Source of the DNA: a virus
Virus record (IMG/VR): IMGVR_UViG_3300021962_006641
Location: 1 to 61,013 of that record
Direction: 5' to 3' (one strand)
DNA length: 61,013 nt
Within the stretch, counting starts at the first letter, position 1. Every line of letters starts with the position of its first letter. Position numbers and translations under genes: made by a program. Positions 37,942-46,332 of the stretch are shown piece by piece. The notes under the pieces are model-generated. The model searched no databases and was not told where the DNA came from. It saw only the letters and a program-made list of their open reading frames with translations.

Positions 37942-38678
37942 TGGCAATCGGAACATTTTTTCATGCAGAACCAAATAATGGTCCTAATAAGTCTCAAGTA
38001 ACTGGAGCTGGTCCTAATAATATTACAGATTCTCAGTATCCAAGTTGTGGGATTTCAACACAACGTGGAGATCATCAGATCTTAGCATGTAGTGGATATA
38101 GTGGTAATCTTCTAATAAACGGAAACTTTACTGCTCAGGGAACCACTCATACTCTTGCATCTGTAACTATTGCTTCTAACAGTGTTACTGCAACAACATT
38201 TAATGGTAACCTCAACGGAGTTGCAAGTGGTAATAAGGTTCTTCCATTTGATATTCCTCATGTAAAGCAAAAAGGAAAGAGAATCCGTCACATTATTGCA
38301 GAAGGTCCAGAAGCAGGTATATACATTCGTGGTAAACTTAAAGGTTCCAACAAGATTGAACTTCCAGAATACTGGGATGGACTTGTTGATCCAGAATCAA
38401 TCACAGTAACTTTAACACAGATTGGATATTCCCAAGATTTAATCGTAAAAGGTGTTGAAAATAATGTAGTAAATATTGTATCTGGAAACGCAGCAAATAT
38501 TCATTGTTATTATGAAGTATGGGCTGCAAGATGGTTGAATCCTATGAACCATGAAGAAAAACTTCATGTCGTTTATGAGGGCGAAACTCCAGACGATTAT
38601 CCTGGTGGTAATCAAAACTTCTTGATTGGTGGATGGGACTATGATAGAAGAAATCCTCAGTGGGGGACACCTGAGTAA
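37941..38678 (+). CDS. Virion protein C with the same C-terminal domain, 245 aa
   Basis: N-terminal part Asn/Gly/Ser-rich with fibre-like GNLLINGNFTAQGTTHTLAS; then FDIPHVKQKGKRIRHIIAEG, AGIYIRGKLKGSNKIELPEY, TVTLTQIGYSQDLIVKG. Third in a tandem of three related genes. Last gene of the hub operon, followed by an early-type promoter. Confidence 0.65.
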   Translation: MAIGTFFHAEPNNGPNKSQVTGAGPNNITDSQYPSCGISTQRGDHQILACSGYSGNLLINGNFTAQGTTHTLASVTIASNSVTATTFNGNLNGVASGNKVLPFDIPHVKQKGKRIRHIIAEGPEAGIYIRGKLKGSNKIELPEYWDGLVDPESITVTLTQIGYSQDLIVKGVENNVVNIVSGNAANIHCYYEVWAARWLNPMNHEEKLHVVYEGETPDDYPGGNQNFLIGGWDYDRRNPQWGTPE

Positions 38679-38692
38679 CTGGCACAGTGGAC

Positions 38693-38721
38693 TTGACATC
38701 CCATCGTTCGTGTCCTATACT
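38693..38721 (+). promoter_or_regulatory. Strong sigma70-like promoter for the tRNA island
   Basis: TTGACA (38693-38698), 17-nt spacer, TATACT (38716-38721), 25 bp before the ATG at 38746. Best consensus match in the window. Confidence 0.75.
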
Positions 38722-38745
38722 ACTAAGGTAATCAAAACAAAGCAA

Positions 38746-38937
38746 ATGCAAGAAGAGTTTCTGACACGTTGTGTTGTCGATGCTGCTAAGCGAACCGTCT
38801 ATCTTTATTCTAGTGAAGGATCGACAAAAGAAGTTGTGTGTGAAACTCCTGATGAGTTCCTAAATGTGTTAAAGTTTGTTCGTGAAAATCTTGACGAAGA
38901 AACTCTTGCATTCTCTGAACCTCTTGTTGCTTCATGA
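38746..38937 (+). CDS. Conserved hypothetical protein, 63 aa
   Basis: Start 38746 is taken because the upstream frame runs across the promoter. MQEEFLTRCVVDAAKRTVYL, YSSEGSTKEVVCETPDEFLN, VRENLDEETLAFSEPLVAS: small alpha/beta protein, soluble. Immediately upstream of tRNA-Leu, likely co-transcribed with it. Confidence 0.65.
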   Translation: MQEEFLTRCVVDAAKRTVYLYSSEGSTKEVVCETPDEFLNVLKFVRENLDEETLAFSEPLVAS

Positions 38938-38946
38938 TTACAGTGT

Positions 38947-39028
38947 GCTCAAGTGGCGGAATTGGTAGACGCGCTGGGTTTAGGTTCCAGTAGATTTATC
39001 TGTGGGGGTTCAAGTCCCTTCTTGAGCA
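38947..39028 (+). tRNA. tRNA-Leu (anticodon UAG)
   Basis: Acceptor GCTCAAG/CTTGAGC, D-arm GGCGGAATTGG, anticodon stem CTGGG/TCCAG with loop TTTAGGT, long variable arm (TAGATTTATCTG), T-loop TTCAAGT, discriminator A; CCA is not encoded. Confidence 0.95.
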
Positions 39029-39036
39029 CTCTTTAT

Positions 39037-39107
39037 GCGGGCATGGTGTAGCGGTAACACGCCATCCTTCCAAGTTGGAATCACGGGTTCGATCCCCGTT
39101 GCCCGCT
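39037..39107 (+). tRNA. tRNA-Gly (anticodon UCC)
   Basis: Acceptor GCGGGCA/TGCCCGC, anticodon loop CTTCCAA, T-loop TTCGATC. One T-T mismatch in the anticodon stem. CCA not encoded. Confidence 0.92.
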
Positions 39108-39109
39108 TT

Positions 39110-39164
39110 CCAAAAATGAAGTTTAGTTTCATTTTTGGTCGAAAAAATTTCCCCAGAAATTTTT
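39110..39164. repeat. Two tandem palindromes after tRNA-Gly
   Basis: CCAAAAATGAA / TTCATTTTTGG (39110-39120, 39128-39138) and AAAAATTT / AAATTTTT (39143-39150, 39157-39164). Neither is followed by a good T-run, although a T6 lies at 39175-39180. Confidence 0.75.
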
Positions 39165-39186
39165 GCCCTATTACTTTTTTCAAAGT

Positions 39187-39393
39187 ATGAATCCTTACAA
39201 AATCAATAAGAACGCATTAGTAGAAGTGCCTGTAAAGACAACCCCTGATAATGTTCGTGAAGCAAATGAAGGATTATTTCATGCAAAGATGACTCTACCT
39301 GCTGCTGCAAAACATTGTGGGATGACACAAAAAGAAATGAAGTTGACATTCTTTGAGTATCTGAAGTATAATCCTAAAACCTACGAGGGTTGA
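39187..39393 (+). CDS. Hypothetical protein with HTH-like segment, 68 aa
   Basis: Start 39187 (MNPYKINKNALVEVPVKTTP). The C-terminal part LPAAAKHCGMTQKEMKLTFF has the spacing of a helix-turn-helix, ending EYLKYNPKTYEG. Could bind DNA. Lies between tRNA genes. Confidence 0.6.
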   Translation: MNPYKINKNALVEVPVKTTPDNVREANEGLFHAKMTLPAAAKHCGMTQKEMKLTFFEYLKYNPKTYEG

Positions 39394-39399
39394 TTTTTT

Positions 39400-39472
39400 G
39401 GGAGTGTAGCCCAGCGGAAGAGGCAGTGGACTTAAAATCCATCCAGGGTGGGTTCGAATCCCACCACTCCTA
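39400..39472 (+). tRNA. tRNA-Leu (anticodon UAA), short variable loop
   Basis: Acceptor GGGAGTG/CACTCCT, anticodon loop CTTAAAA, T-loop TTCGAAT, discriminator A. The variable loop is short, whereas Leu tRNAs usually have a long arm. Confidence 0.9.
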
Positions 39473-39480
39473 TTCTCTGT

Positions 39481-39488
39481 TATAAATA
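39481..39488 (+). promoter_or_regulatory. T4-type late promoter candidate
   Basis: TATAAATA, exact octamer, 23 bp before the 39511 start. Confidence 0.55.
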
Positions 39489-39510
39489 AAAAACAGAGTT
39501 ATAGTCCGTT

Positions 39511-39873
39511 ATGCTATTCAACGAATGCACCAATAGTCAATCTCAAGGTAATGTTGGTATGGGGCAAGCAATTGCTCACTACACTCAAAAAGGATATACT
39601 GTTAGTATTCCTTTAAATGATTGCCAAGAGTATGATTTGGTTGTAGAATACCCTGACGGATTAAAAAAAGTTCAAGTAAAAACGACAAAATCAAAAGCAC
39701 AATCTGGAAAATACGTTGTTGGATTACGCACTATGAGTGGGTATAAAGACAAATATTCTTACAAGATTGGTTCTTATGATATTTTGTTTGTAGTTACTGA
39801 ACTTGGTAAAACATATGAATATACTTCAAAACAACTTGAAGGATATAAAAATTGTATTACCTTACCTATCTGA
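39511..39873 (+). CDS. PD-(D/E)XK endonuclease-like protein, 120 aa
   Basis: Core of the fold: AIAHYTQKGYTVSIPLNDC, YDLVVEYPDGLKKVQVKTTK (Asp, then Q/E-x-K), KSGKYVV-type strand and DILFVVTE, similar to archaeal Holliday-junction-resolvase-like or restriction-type PD-(D/E)XK proteins. Its position in a tRNA cluster suggests a homing or selfish nuclease, by analogy with phage tRNA islands. Confidence 0.7.
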   Translation: MLFNECTNSQSQGNVGMGQAIAHYTQKGYTVSIPLNDCQEYDLVVEYPDGLKKVQVKTTKSKAQSGKYVVGLRTMSGYKDKYSYKIGSYDILFVVTELGKTYEYTSKQLEGYKNCITLPI

Positions 39874-39883
39874 GGTTCTACCC

Positions 39884-39891
39884 CTAAATAA
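39884..39891 (+). promoter_or_regulatory. Late promoter candidate
   Basis: CTAAATAA, 18 bp before the 39909 start. Confidence 0.45.
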
Positions 39892-39908
39892 TCAAAAATA
39901 GGTTATCT

Positions 39909-40178
39909 ATGAAATACCGCATAGATACTGCTTACTGCTGGTACAACAGAGGAAAAGAGATTGTTTTAATGTATTTCATTGAAAATATCCCTTTTACATT
40001 TGATGAACTACCACACAAAGACATGTATACAACTGATATGGTAGAATCAGCAAATAAAAACCTAATGTATGAACCAGAAGACCTCTATCAAAACTCATAT
40101 TATTTGATTTTAGAAGAGTGTCATCCACTTATGTTTGAGTTAGATCTGGAAAATCCAGAGTTACTACCTGTAGATTAA
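39909..40178 (+). CDS. Hypothetical protein, 89 aa
   Basis: MKYRIDTAYCWYNRGKEIVL, IPFTFDELPHKDMYTTDMVE, EECHPLMFELDLENPELLPV: soluble, acidic alpha/beta protein. Directly precedes tRNA-Thr with one base between them. Function unknown. Confidence 0.6.
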   Translation: MKYRIDTAYCWYNRGKEIVLMYFIENIPFTFDELPHKDMYTTDMVESANKNLMYEPEDLYQNSYYLILEECHPLMFELDLENPELLPVD

Positions 40179-40179
40179 T

Positions 40180-40251
40180 GCCCTTGTAGCTCAGTGGTAG
40201 AGCAACGGTTTTGTAAACCGTTGGTCGCTGGTTCAAATCCAGTCGGGGGCT
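40180..40251 (+). tRNA. tRNA-Thr (anticodon UGU)
   Basis: Acceptor GCCCTTG/CGGGGGC (two G-T pairs), anticodon stem ACGGT/ACCGT with loop TTTGTAA, T-loop TTCAAAT, discriminator T. Confidence 0.94.
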
Positions 40252-40269
40252 CTGAGTTCTATAACTCCA

Positions 40270-40425
40270 ATGTCACTTATTTCGCAAAAAGATAGAGAAA
40301 ATGTTATCGAGTCTCTTGACTTCTACCTCTTTAGTAAAGGAAACGATTTTTCCGAAGAAAGACGAGCAGAACTCAATGCACTTCTCAACTGGGTACGACT
40401 CGAATATTTCAAACATGAAAATTAA
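40270..40425 (+). CDS. 51-aa hypothetical protein
   Basis: MSLISQKDRENVIESLDFYL, FSEERRAELNALLNWVRLEY: helical soluble peptide. Overlaps the next gene by 11 bp. Function unknown. Confidence 0.55.
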   Translation: MSLISQKDRENVIESLDFYLFSKGNDFSEERRAELNALLNWVRLEYFKHEN

Positions 40426-40588
40426 TCTTTGGTATTGTGCCCAAATGAAACAGTGGCGCTGGACATTAGTAGATAGTCATAGACCTGTTATTCGCCAAGA
40501 ATCTGGACAAAGACCATTTCTTCGTGATGCTATGAATGATGTGGCAAATACTGTAGAGTATATGTTAGAATGTAATCAGTCAGAGTGA
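40415..40588 (+). CDS. 57-aa hypothetical protein
   Basis: Starts MKINLWYCAQMKQWRWTLVD, then RPVIRQESGQRPFLRDAMND and an acidic helix. The long frame upstream (from 40301) is a shadow of the 40270 gene. Trp-rich beta hairpin at the N-terminus. Function unknown. Confidence 0.6.
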   Translation: MKINLWYCAQMKQWRWTLVDSHRPVIRQESGQRPFLRDAMNDVANTVEYMLECNQSE

Positions 40589-40602
40589 CCCTTCCGTTAT
40601 AT

Positions 40603-40610
40603 GATAAATA
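40603..40610 (+). promoter_or_regulatory. T4-type late promoter for the 1641-aa fibre gene
   Basis: GATAAATA, 32 bp before the start; flanked by a CCGTTAT/ATAACGG inverted repeat (40593-40599, 40615-40621). Confidence 0.55.
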
Positions 40611-40641
40611 ATCTATAACGGAAACTATAATCATTAATAAG

Positions 40642-43600
40642 ATGGGTCTCAGCAGACTGGATAACTTTCTTAAGAATACAAAAGGTGAAATTCTTTACGT
40701 TGATCCAAACAATCTGGATTCAACAGATAGTGTAGAAAATCAAGGCAACTCGCTTGCAAGACCCTTCAAGACATTACAAAGGGCACTGATTGAAGCTGCA
40801 AGATTCTCTTATCAAAGAGGAGTTGATAATGATAGATTTGGAAAAACAACTATCATGCTCTATCCTGGAGAGCATCTTGTTGATAACCGTCCTGGGTGGA
40901 TTCCCATTGCAACAAATAACTATCGTCTGAGAAGTGGTGCAACTTCAGGCAACCTGTCTCCTTTCGATAGTACAACAAACTTTGATCTAAGAGACGACGA
41001 TAATATTCTCTACAAACTGAACTCCATTTACGGTGGAGTTATCGTCCCTCGTGGTACTTCTATTGTTGGTATGGATCTTCGTAAAACGAAGATTATTCCA
41101 AGGTATGTACCTGATCCAGAAAATAATCAAATCGAAAGATCTGCGATTTTTAGAGTAACTGGTGCTTGTTACTTCTGGCAGTTCTCGTTCTTCGATGGTG
41201 ATCCAACTGGTATCGTATATAAAGATTATACAACAAACAAGTTTGTACCTAACTTTTCTCACCACAAACTTACATGCTTTGAGTATGCTGATGGTGTGAA
41301 TAACGTCGATATTGACGATGATTTTATTTCAGGTTCTGATGGTGCATTTACCAAGACTGACTTGGATATGTACTATGATAAAGTTGGTAGAGTCTACGGT
41401 ACACTCAGTGGTCGTGCTATTTTCCCTGAGCAAGTAAGTCAAACTCTTGATATTCAGAAGAAAGTTGATGAATATCGTATTGTTGGTTCACAGGGTGCAG
41501 AAGTTGGAATCAGCAGTATCTTCGCTGGTAACAGCACTACATCATCAACAACCGTCACTGTTCAGTTAGAAAGCGAACTTCCTGACCTTGATGTTGATAC
41601 TCCGATTCGTGTTAATGGAGTAATACCTTCTGGATATGATGGAGTTCATACTGTAACTGAAGTTGTAAGTTCAACTCGTGTAAAATACTTAGTTCAAAAT
41701 CCTCCAGCAAATGCAAAACCAAGTGCTGCCGATGTTGCTGGTGCTACTCTGAATATTCTTGTTGATACTGTAACTTCCGCGTCTCCATATATCTTCAATA
41801 TTTCCTTGCGTTCAGTTTTTGGCATGAATGGTCTTCATGCTGATGGAGATAAGGCAGCAGGATTTAAATCAATGGTTGTGGCACAGTTCACTGGTATTGG
41901 TCTGCAAAAAGATAACAATGCTTTTGTGAAGTATAATACAACCAATGGTTTATGGGAAGATCAGTTTGCAGCTGGAAACCAGAATCTATCGTCTGATTCT
42001 AGAGCAAGATTTAAACCATCATATGAAAACTTCCACATTAAAGCAAGTAACAACGCATTCCTTCAGTTAGTTTCAATCTTCTCGATTGGATTTGGAAAAC
42101 ATTATATTGCAGAAAGTGGTGGTGATATGTCAATCACCAACTCTAACTCTAACTTTGGTGCAATCGCACTTAACTCTAAAGGTTATCAGGAAACTGCTTT
42201 TGCAAGAGATGATGTAGGATATATTTCACATATCATTCCACCAAAAATGATTGAAGGTGGAGCAATCACTGTTGAATTTGATGCTATTGATATTGGTGTA
42301 ACAACAACTGCAGCTGCAGCAAGTAATCCAGGTATCGGTACAACCAGTCGTTTATATCTACTGAATAGAAAGAACATCAAGGATGCTCCAGATTCTGTAA
42401 TCGATGGATATAGAATCGGTACAAAGACAAATGACTATCTTAAGGTAAATCTTTCGATTGCTGGATTCACTACTGATCATTCGGCAAAAATCGTGATGCC
42501 AGATACTCAAGATGATGCAGTTAAATGTTCTGGGGAAAAGTCATACAGAGTTCAAAGAACCAGTTCTGGTATTAGTAGTATCTCTACAAATATTGTTACT
42601 CTTGAAACGGATCATCGTTTTATAAATGGAGAATCGATTCGTATTCTGAGTGATAACGGACATTTACCTGATGGTTTAGAACCAAATACAGTTTATAATG
42701 TCATTACAATCAGTCCATCAACTCCTCTGAATACAAAGCAAATCAAAATTGCACAGACATTCGGAGATGCAATCAATGATAATGCTCTTACCATCAACTC
42801 AAAAGGTGGTTATTTAAGAGTTGTCAGTCGTGTAAGTGATAAGAAAGCAGGAGATATTGGTCATCCAATACAATATGATACAAGTAGAGGTCAGTGGTAC
42901 ATTAACGTTTCTTCTGCTTCCACAGAAAACTCTATCTACACTAAGTTAGTTGGATTTGGTACAACCACATTTGGAACGGCGACTTCAAGAACTTATATTG
43001 AAAGGCAAAATGATCCAAGAGCATTTGGAGATACTGTTTACAGAGTCAGATACATTTTACCAAAGGATTCATCAACAGTAGCAAGACCTCCAGTTGAAGG
43101 ATTTGTATTACAGGAATCAAACTCAACTATTCCTTCATCCACCAACGAAATCCAGAAATATTTTAGTGGACCATCTTCTGTTAAAACTTTAACAAACTCT
43201 GCTGAACTCAGGATTCCACGATTTATTGCGGATGTTTCTTGGGTAGGAACTGCGGCAACATTTAGAACTGAACTTCCTCATGATTTAAGTATTGGCAATA
43301 CCGTTGAAATCAAAAACGTAGTTAGTACAGCAAACACAACAGGTGCTGCTAAACTTGGTTTTAATGGTGAGTTCGTTGTAACTTCGATAAGAAGTAGAAA
43401 GGAGTTTACTGTAACTATTCCTACAGCACCTGGAACATTTACAAATGATACTTCTACCAGAAATACAAACTTACCATACTTCAGAAAGAAGAAGTATAAC
43501 GGCACTTACGTTATTTACAGAACAAGAGAAATTCAAGAGTATGTACCACAAAAACAAGATGGTATCTATGATCTCTTGGTTATCAATGCAGATAATACTC

Positions 43601-45567
43601 CTGTCGTAAGTCCATTTACATCACAACGTTATTCGCAACCAGTTGTTAATCTTTATCCTCAGGTTAACAGAGATAATCCAAAGTCAGATCCACCAGCAGC
43701 AGATTGCTTTGCATCTTCGGATATTATTGGTGAAGTTGTTATCAATGACCCACAAAATTCAATTACTGCAGAAACTCTTGGTAAAGGTCTGATTGATCAA
43801 GGAGTTGGTATTGGTATTTCTAATATTGTTTCAAACGCAACTGGAACTGCACATACCATTACAACCAGAATAGAGCATGGTTTTAATAGAGCAACTAAAC
43901 TTTCTGTTTCAACTCCTGGTGCTGGATATGGATCTGGTGGTTCTGGAAGAATCTACAATGCAAGACTTGAGGGAACATCATCTGCAGGAAAGAATGCAAC
44001 TGCAGTTATTACTGTAAATGCTTCTGGATCGATCACATCTGCAGAGATCATGGATGGAGGAAGTTCCTATAGTGTAGGTGATTCTCTTAATGTTGTAGGT
44101 GTTGGAACTACATCAGGATTTACTGTTGGTGTTGTAAGTGTAACTCAGATTTACAACAATCTAAATGAGGTAATCTCTTTACAAGGAATCACTGGTTCTA
44201 GAAATAATGAATACAATCAGCAGTATAGAGTTACTTCTATTGTTCCTGGTGATCCATATAGGATTCAAGTTGCAAGTGCATCTACAGTATCTGCTCCTTC
44301 AGTTGGATCAGCATCAGGTGTCGGTGCAACAGATGTAGCATCTGCATTTGTTTATACAGTTGGTAAAGGTATTCTTGTTAATACACTTTCCTATAATCAG
44401 GGAACTGGTGTTGGTATCATCACATGTAGAGAAGCACATGGTTTCTTTGTAGATAATAAAGTTCGTATTGTTGGTGCAACAAACGACTTCTACAACAGAG
44501 AATATGTAATCAAATCAGTTGGAACTACAACATCATTTACGATTGATATTGGTATTGGAACTGTTACACATCCCGCCTCTGGAACAATCTATGCACTTCC
44601 TACAGGATTTAGTGCTCAGGGTGGAAACACAACAGATGATAATGAAAACACTGCAGGAAGAATGGTAGCAGCATATGCTGGTATTACCACAACATTAATC
44701 AATATGGGCGCAAGTGGTTCAGCAGCATTGACAACAGATCAAATCGAAATCGACACTGATTATCTTGATATTAAGATTGGGGATTATCTACAAATTGATG
44801 AGGAGATTGTAAGAGTTAAAGAAACTGTTACAAGTGATATTATTAAGGTATTCCGTGGTGTCATGGGAACCAGAAGAGCAGATCATGCTGCTGGTGCTGT
44901 TGTTAAGAGAATCTCTCCAAAACAGATTGAACTTAGAAGAAACTCTTATCTACGTGCATCTGGACATACTTTTGAATATCTTGGTTTTGGTCCTGGTAAC
45001 TACTCGACTGCTCTACCACAACGTCAAGATAGAATCCTTTCTGGTTCTGAAGAGATTCTATCACAAGCACATAAAGAAGATGGTGGTGTAGTTGTCTACA
45101 CTGGTATGAATAATGATGGTAGTTTCTATATCGGAAACAAGAAAGTCAGTTCTGCCACAGGAAAAGAAGCAACATTTGATGCTCCTATTCCTACTGTTAC
45201 AGGTGAAGAACTTGGTTCAAACCTAAACATTGGATTTGACGTTTTAACTCCTGTTGAAGCAACAATCACAAGAGGTATTCGTGTTGAAGGTGGTATCGAT
45301 CAGTCTGTAACTTCAAGATTTGATGGTCCAGTTGTGTTTAACAATAAGATTACATCAAACTCTGTAAAAGGCATTGAAGCACAATCTATCTACATTCAAG
45401 GTGATAGTACTGTTTCTAGAAAGTATACGGTTGGTATTGCAACCCCATCTATTGCTGGAAATCCAGGTGATGTTGTATACAATGCAAATCCAACAAATGG
45501 AGGAACAGTAGGTTGGATTTATACTATCAATAATGAATGGAAAACCTTTGGAAATATTAGCAGTTGA
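40642..45567 (+). CDS. Large virion/tail fibre protein with beta-helix N-terminus, 1641 aa
   Basis: N-terminus LYVDPNNLDSTDSVENQGNS, LARPFKTLQRALIEAARFSY and TTIMLYPGEHLVDNRPGW is the pattern of pectin-lyase-like parallel beta-helix tail proteins (residues ~18-220). The remainder is strand-rich with many Gly/Thr/Val turns, a module with GAGYGSGGSGRIYNARLEG plus ITSAEIMDGGSSYSVGD, and C-terminal GDSTVSRKYTVGIATPSIAG. No enzymatic motif seen. It heads the fibre cluster under its own late promoter, likely a baseplate-associated long fibre or tailspike. Confidence 0.7.
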   Translation: MGLSRLDNFLKNTKGEILYVDPNNLDSTDSVENQGNSLARPFKTLQRALIEAARFSYQRGVDNDRFGKTTIMLYPGEHLVDNRPGWIPIATNNYRLRSGATSGNLSPFDSTTNFDLRDDDNILYKLNSIYGGVIVPRGTSIVGMDLRKTKIIPRYVPDPENNQIERSAIFRVTGACYFWQFSFFDGDPTGIVYKDYTTNKFVPNFSHHKLTCFEYADGVNNVDIDDDFISGSDGAFTKTDLDMYYDKVGRVYGTLSGRAIFPEQVSQTLDIQKKVDEYRIVGSQGAEVGISSIFAGNSTTSSTTVTVQLESELPDLDVDTPIRVNGVIPSGYDGVHTVTEVVSSTRVKYLVQNPPANAKPSAADVAGATLNILVDTVTSASPYIFNISLRSVFGMNGLHADGDKAAGFKSMVVAQFTGIGLQKDNNAFVKYNTTNGLWEDQFAAGNQNLSSDSRARFKPSYENFHIKASNNAFLQLVSIFSIGFGKHYIAESGGDMSITNSNSNFGAIALNSKGYQETAFARDDVGYISHIIPPKMIEGGAITVEFDAIDIGVTTTAAAASNPGIGTTSRLYLLNRKNIKDAPDSVIDGYRIGTKTNDYLKVNLSIAGFTTDHSAKIVMPDTQDDAVKCSGEKSYRVQRTSSGISSISTNIVTLETDHRFINGESIRILSDNGHLPDGLEPNTVYNVITISPSTPLNTKQIKIAQTFGDAINDNALTINSKGGYLRVVSRVSDKKAGDIGHPIQYDTSRGQWYINVSSASTENSIYTKLVGFGTTTFGTATSRTYIERQNDPRAFGDTVYRVRYILPKDSSTVARPPVEGFVLQESNSTIPSSTNEIQKYFSGPSSVKTLTNSAELRIPRFIADVSWVGTAATFRTELPHDLSIGNTVEIKNVVSTANTTGAAKLGFNGEFVVTSIRSRKEFTVTIPTAPGTFTNDTSTRNTNLPYFRKKKYNGTYVIYRTREIQEYVPQKQDGIYDLLVINADNTPVVSPFTSQRYSQPVVNLYPQVNRDNPKSDPPAADCFASSDIIGEVVINDPQNSITAETLGKGLIDQGVGIGISNIVSNATGTAHTITTRIEHGFNRATKLSVSTPGAGYGSGGSGRIYNARLEGTSSAGKNATAVITVNASGSITSAEIMDGGSSYSVGDSLNVVGVGTTSGFTVGVVSVTQIYNNLNEVISLQGITGSRNNEYNQQYRVTSIVPGDPYRIQVASASTVSAPSVGSASGVGATDVASAFVYTVGKGILVNTLSYNQGTGVGIITCREAHGFFVDNKVRIVGATNDFYNREYVIKSVGTTTSFTIDIGIGTVTHPASGTIYALPTGFSAQGGNTTDDNENTAGRMVAAYAGITTTLINMGASGSAALTTDQIEIDTDYLDIKIGDYLQIDEEIVRVKETVTSDIIKVFRGVMGTRRADHAAGAVVKRISPKQIELRRNSYLRASGHTFEYLGFGPGNYSTALPQRQDRILSGSEEILSQAHKEDGGVVVYTGMNNDGSFYIGNKKVSSATGKEATFDAPIPTVTGEELGSNLNIGFDVLTPVEATITRGIRVEGGIDQSVTSRFDGPVVFNNKITSNSVKGIEAQSIYIQGDSTVSRKYTVGIATPSIAGNPGDVVYNANPTNGGTVGWIYTINNEWKTFGNISS

Positions 45568-45589
45568 TGTAGTCTTCAATCTAAATACT

Positions 45590-45597
45590 TATAAATA
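45590..45597 (+). promoter_or_regulatory. T4-type late promoter
   Basis: TATAAATA, exact octamer, 40 bp before the 45637 start; CTAAATAC lies 9 bp upstream. Confidence 0.6.
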
Positions 45598-45636
45598 ATC
45601 CAGAGCAAAGTCCCTTTAAGAAGGCAAAGTAGCAAA

Positions 45637-46269
45637 ATGTCAGTATTACAAGTAGATACTATCAGAGATAGAAGTGGTAACGGTTCACCAACTCTTGACA
45701 AAGGTGTAGTCGTTTCTGGCGCTTCTACATTAGGTTATGTGAGAGTCATTCCTGGTAATCACGGTGCTGGTGGTATCATCACCGCGACTGCAGGTATCGT
45801 AACTTTCTACGGTGATGCTCAATACATGTCCAACGTAGGTCTTGCAGTTACCTACATTGATAATAATGTTACCATCGCTGGAACAATCACAGTTTCGGAA
45901 CTGGTTCTAACTGGTGGTGGTGGAGTTGGTGGTGGTGCTGGAATCGCAGCATCAACTGTCAATATCTCTGGTATTTCTACTCTTAACGGAGTTCAGATTA
46001 ACGCTGGTATTGTAACTGCTGCTCCTGGATCTGGATTCTCAACTGTCAGATATTATGGCGATGGTGCTGGTTTAACCAGACTGATGGCAGAGCATCTTCT
46101 TGTTCATCGTAGACCTGCAACTAATAGATGGTCTCTCGGTCAGAACATTACTCAGATTGCACTTACCAACAATCCAGATACTCAAACTGGTACGTTCTCT
46201 GTAACCGCAAGAACTGGAATCGTAACAGTAGCATACGGAATGGCTGGACAACCACCTCTGTCTATCTGA
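45637..46269 (+). CDS. Fibre-associated virion protein, 210 aa
   Basis: N-terminus VLQVDTIRDRSGNGSPTLDK is the common fibre attachment pattern ('V.TI....G..SPTL..G'). Middle and C-terminal parts (GLAVTYIDNNVTIAGTITVS, ELVLTGGGGVGGGAGIAAST, VHRRPATNRWSLGQNITQI) are nearly repeated in the 54256 gene. Short and Gly/Thr-rich; probably a trimeric distal or adaptor fibre subunit. Confidence 0.65.
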   Translation: MSVLQVDTIRDRSGNGSPTLDKGVVVSGASTLGYVRVIPGNHGAGGIITATAGIVTFYGDAQYMSNVGLAVTYIDNNVTIAGTITVSELVLTGGGGVGGGAGIAASTVNISGISTLNGVQINAGIVTAAPGSGFSTVRYYGDGAGLTRLMAEHLLVHRRPATNRWSLGQNITQIALTNNPDTQTGTFSVTARTGIVTVAYGMAGQPPLSI

Positions 46270-46281
46270 TAACCATTATAT

Positions 46282-46289
46282 CATAAATA
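46282..46289 (+). promoter_or_regulatory. T4-type late promoter
   Basis: CATAAATA, 44 bp before the 46333 start. Confidence 0.5.
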
Positions 46290-46332
46290 AAATTAATACC
46301 TAACGAGGGGATAGTGAACCTCAGGAGATCTA

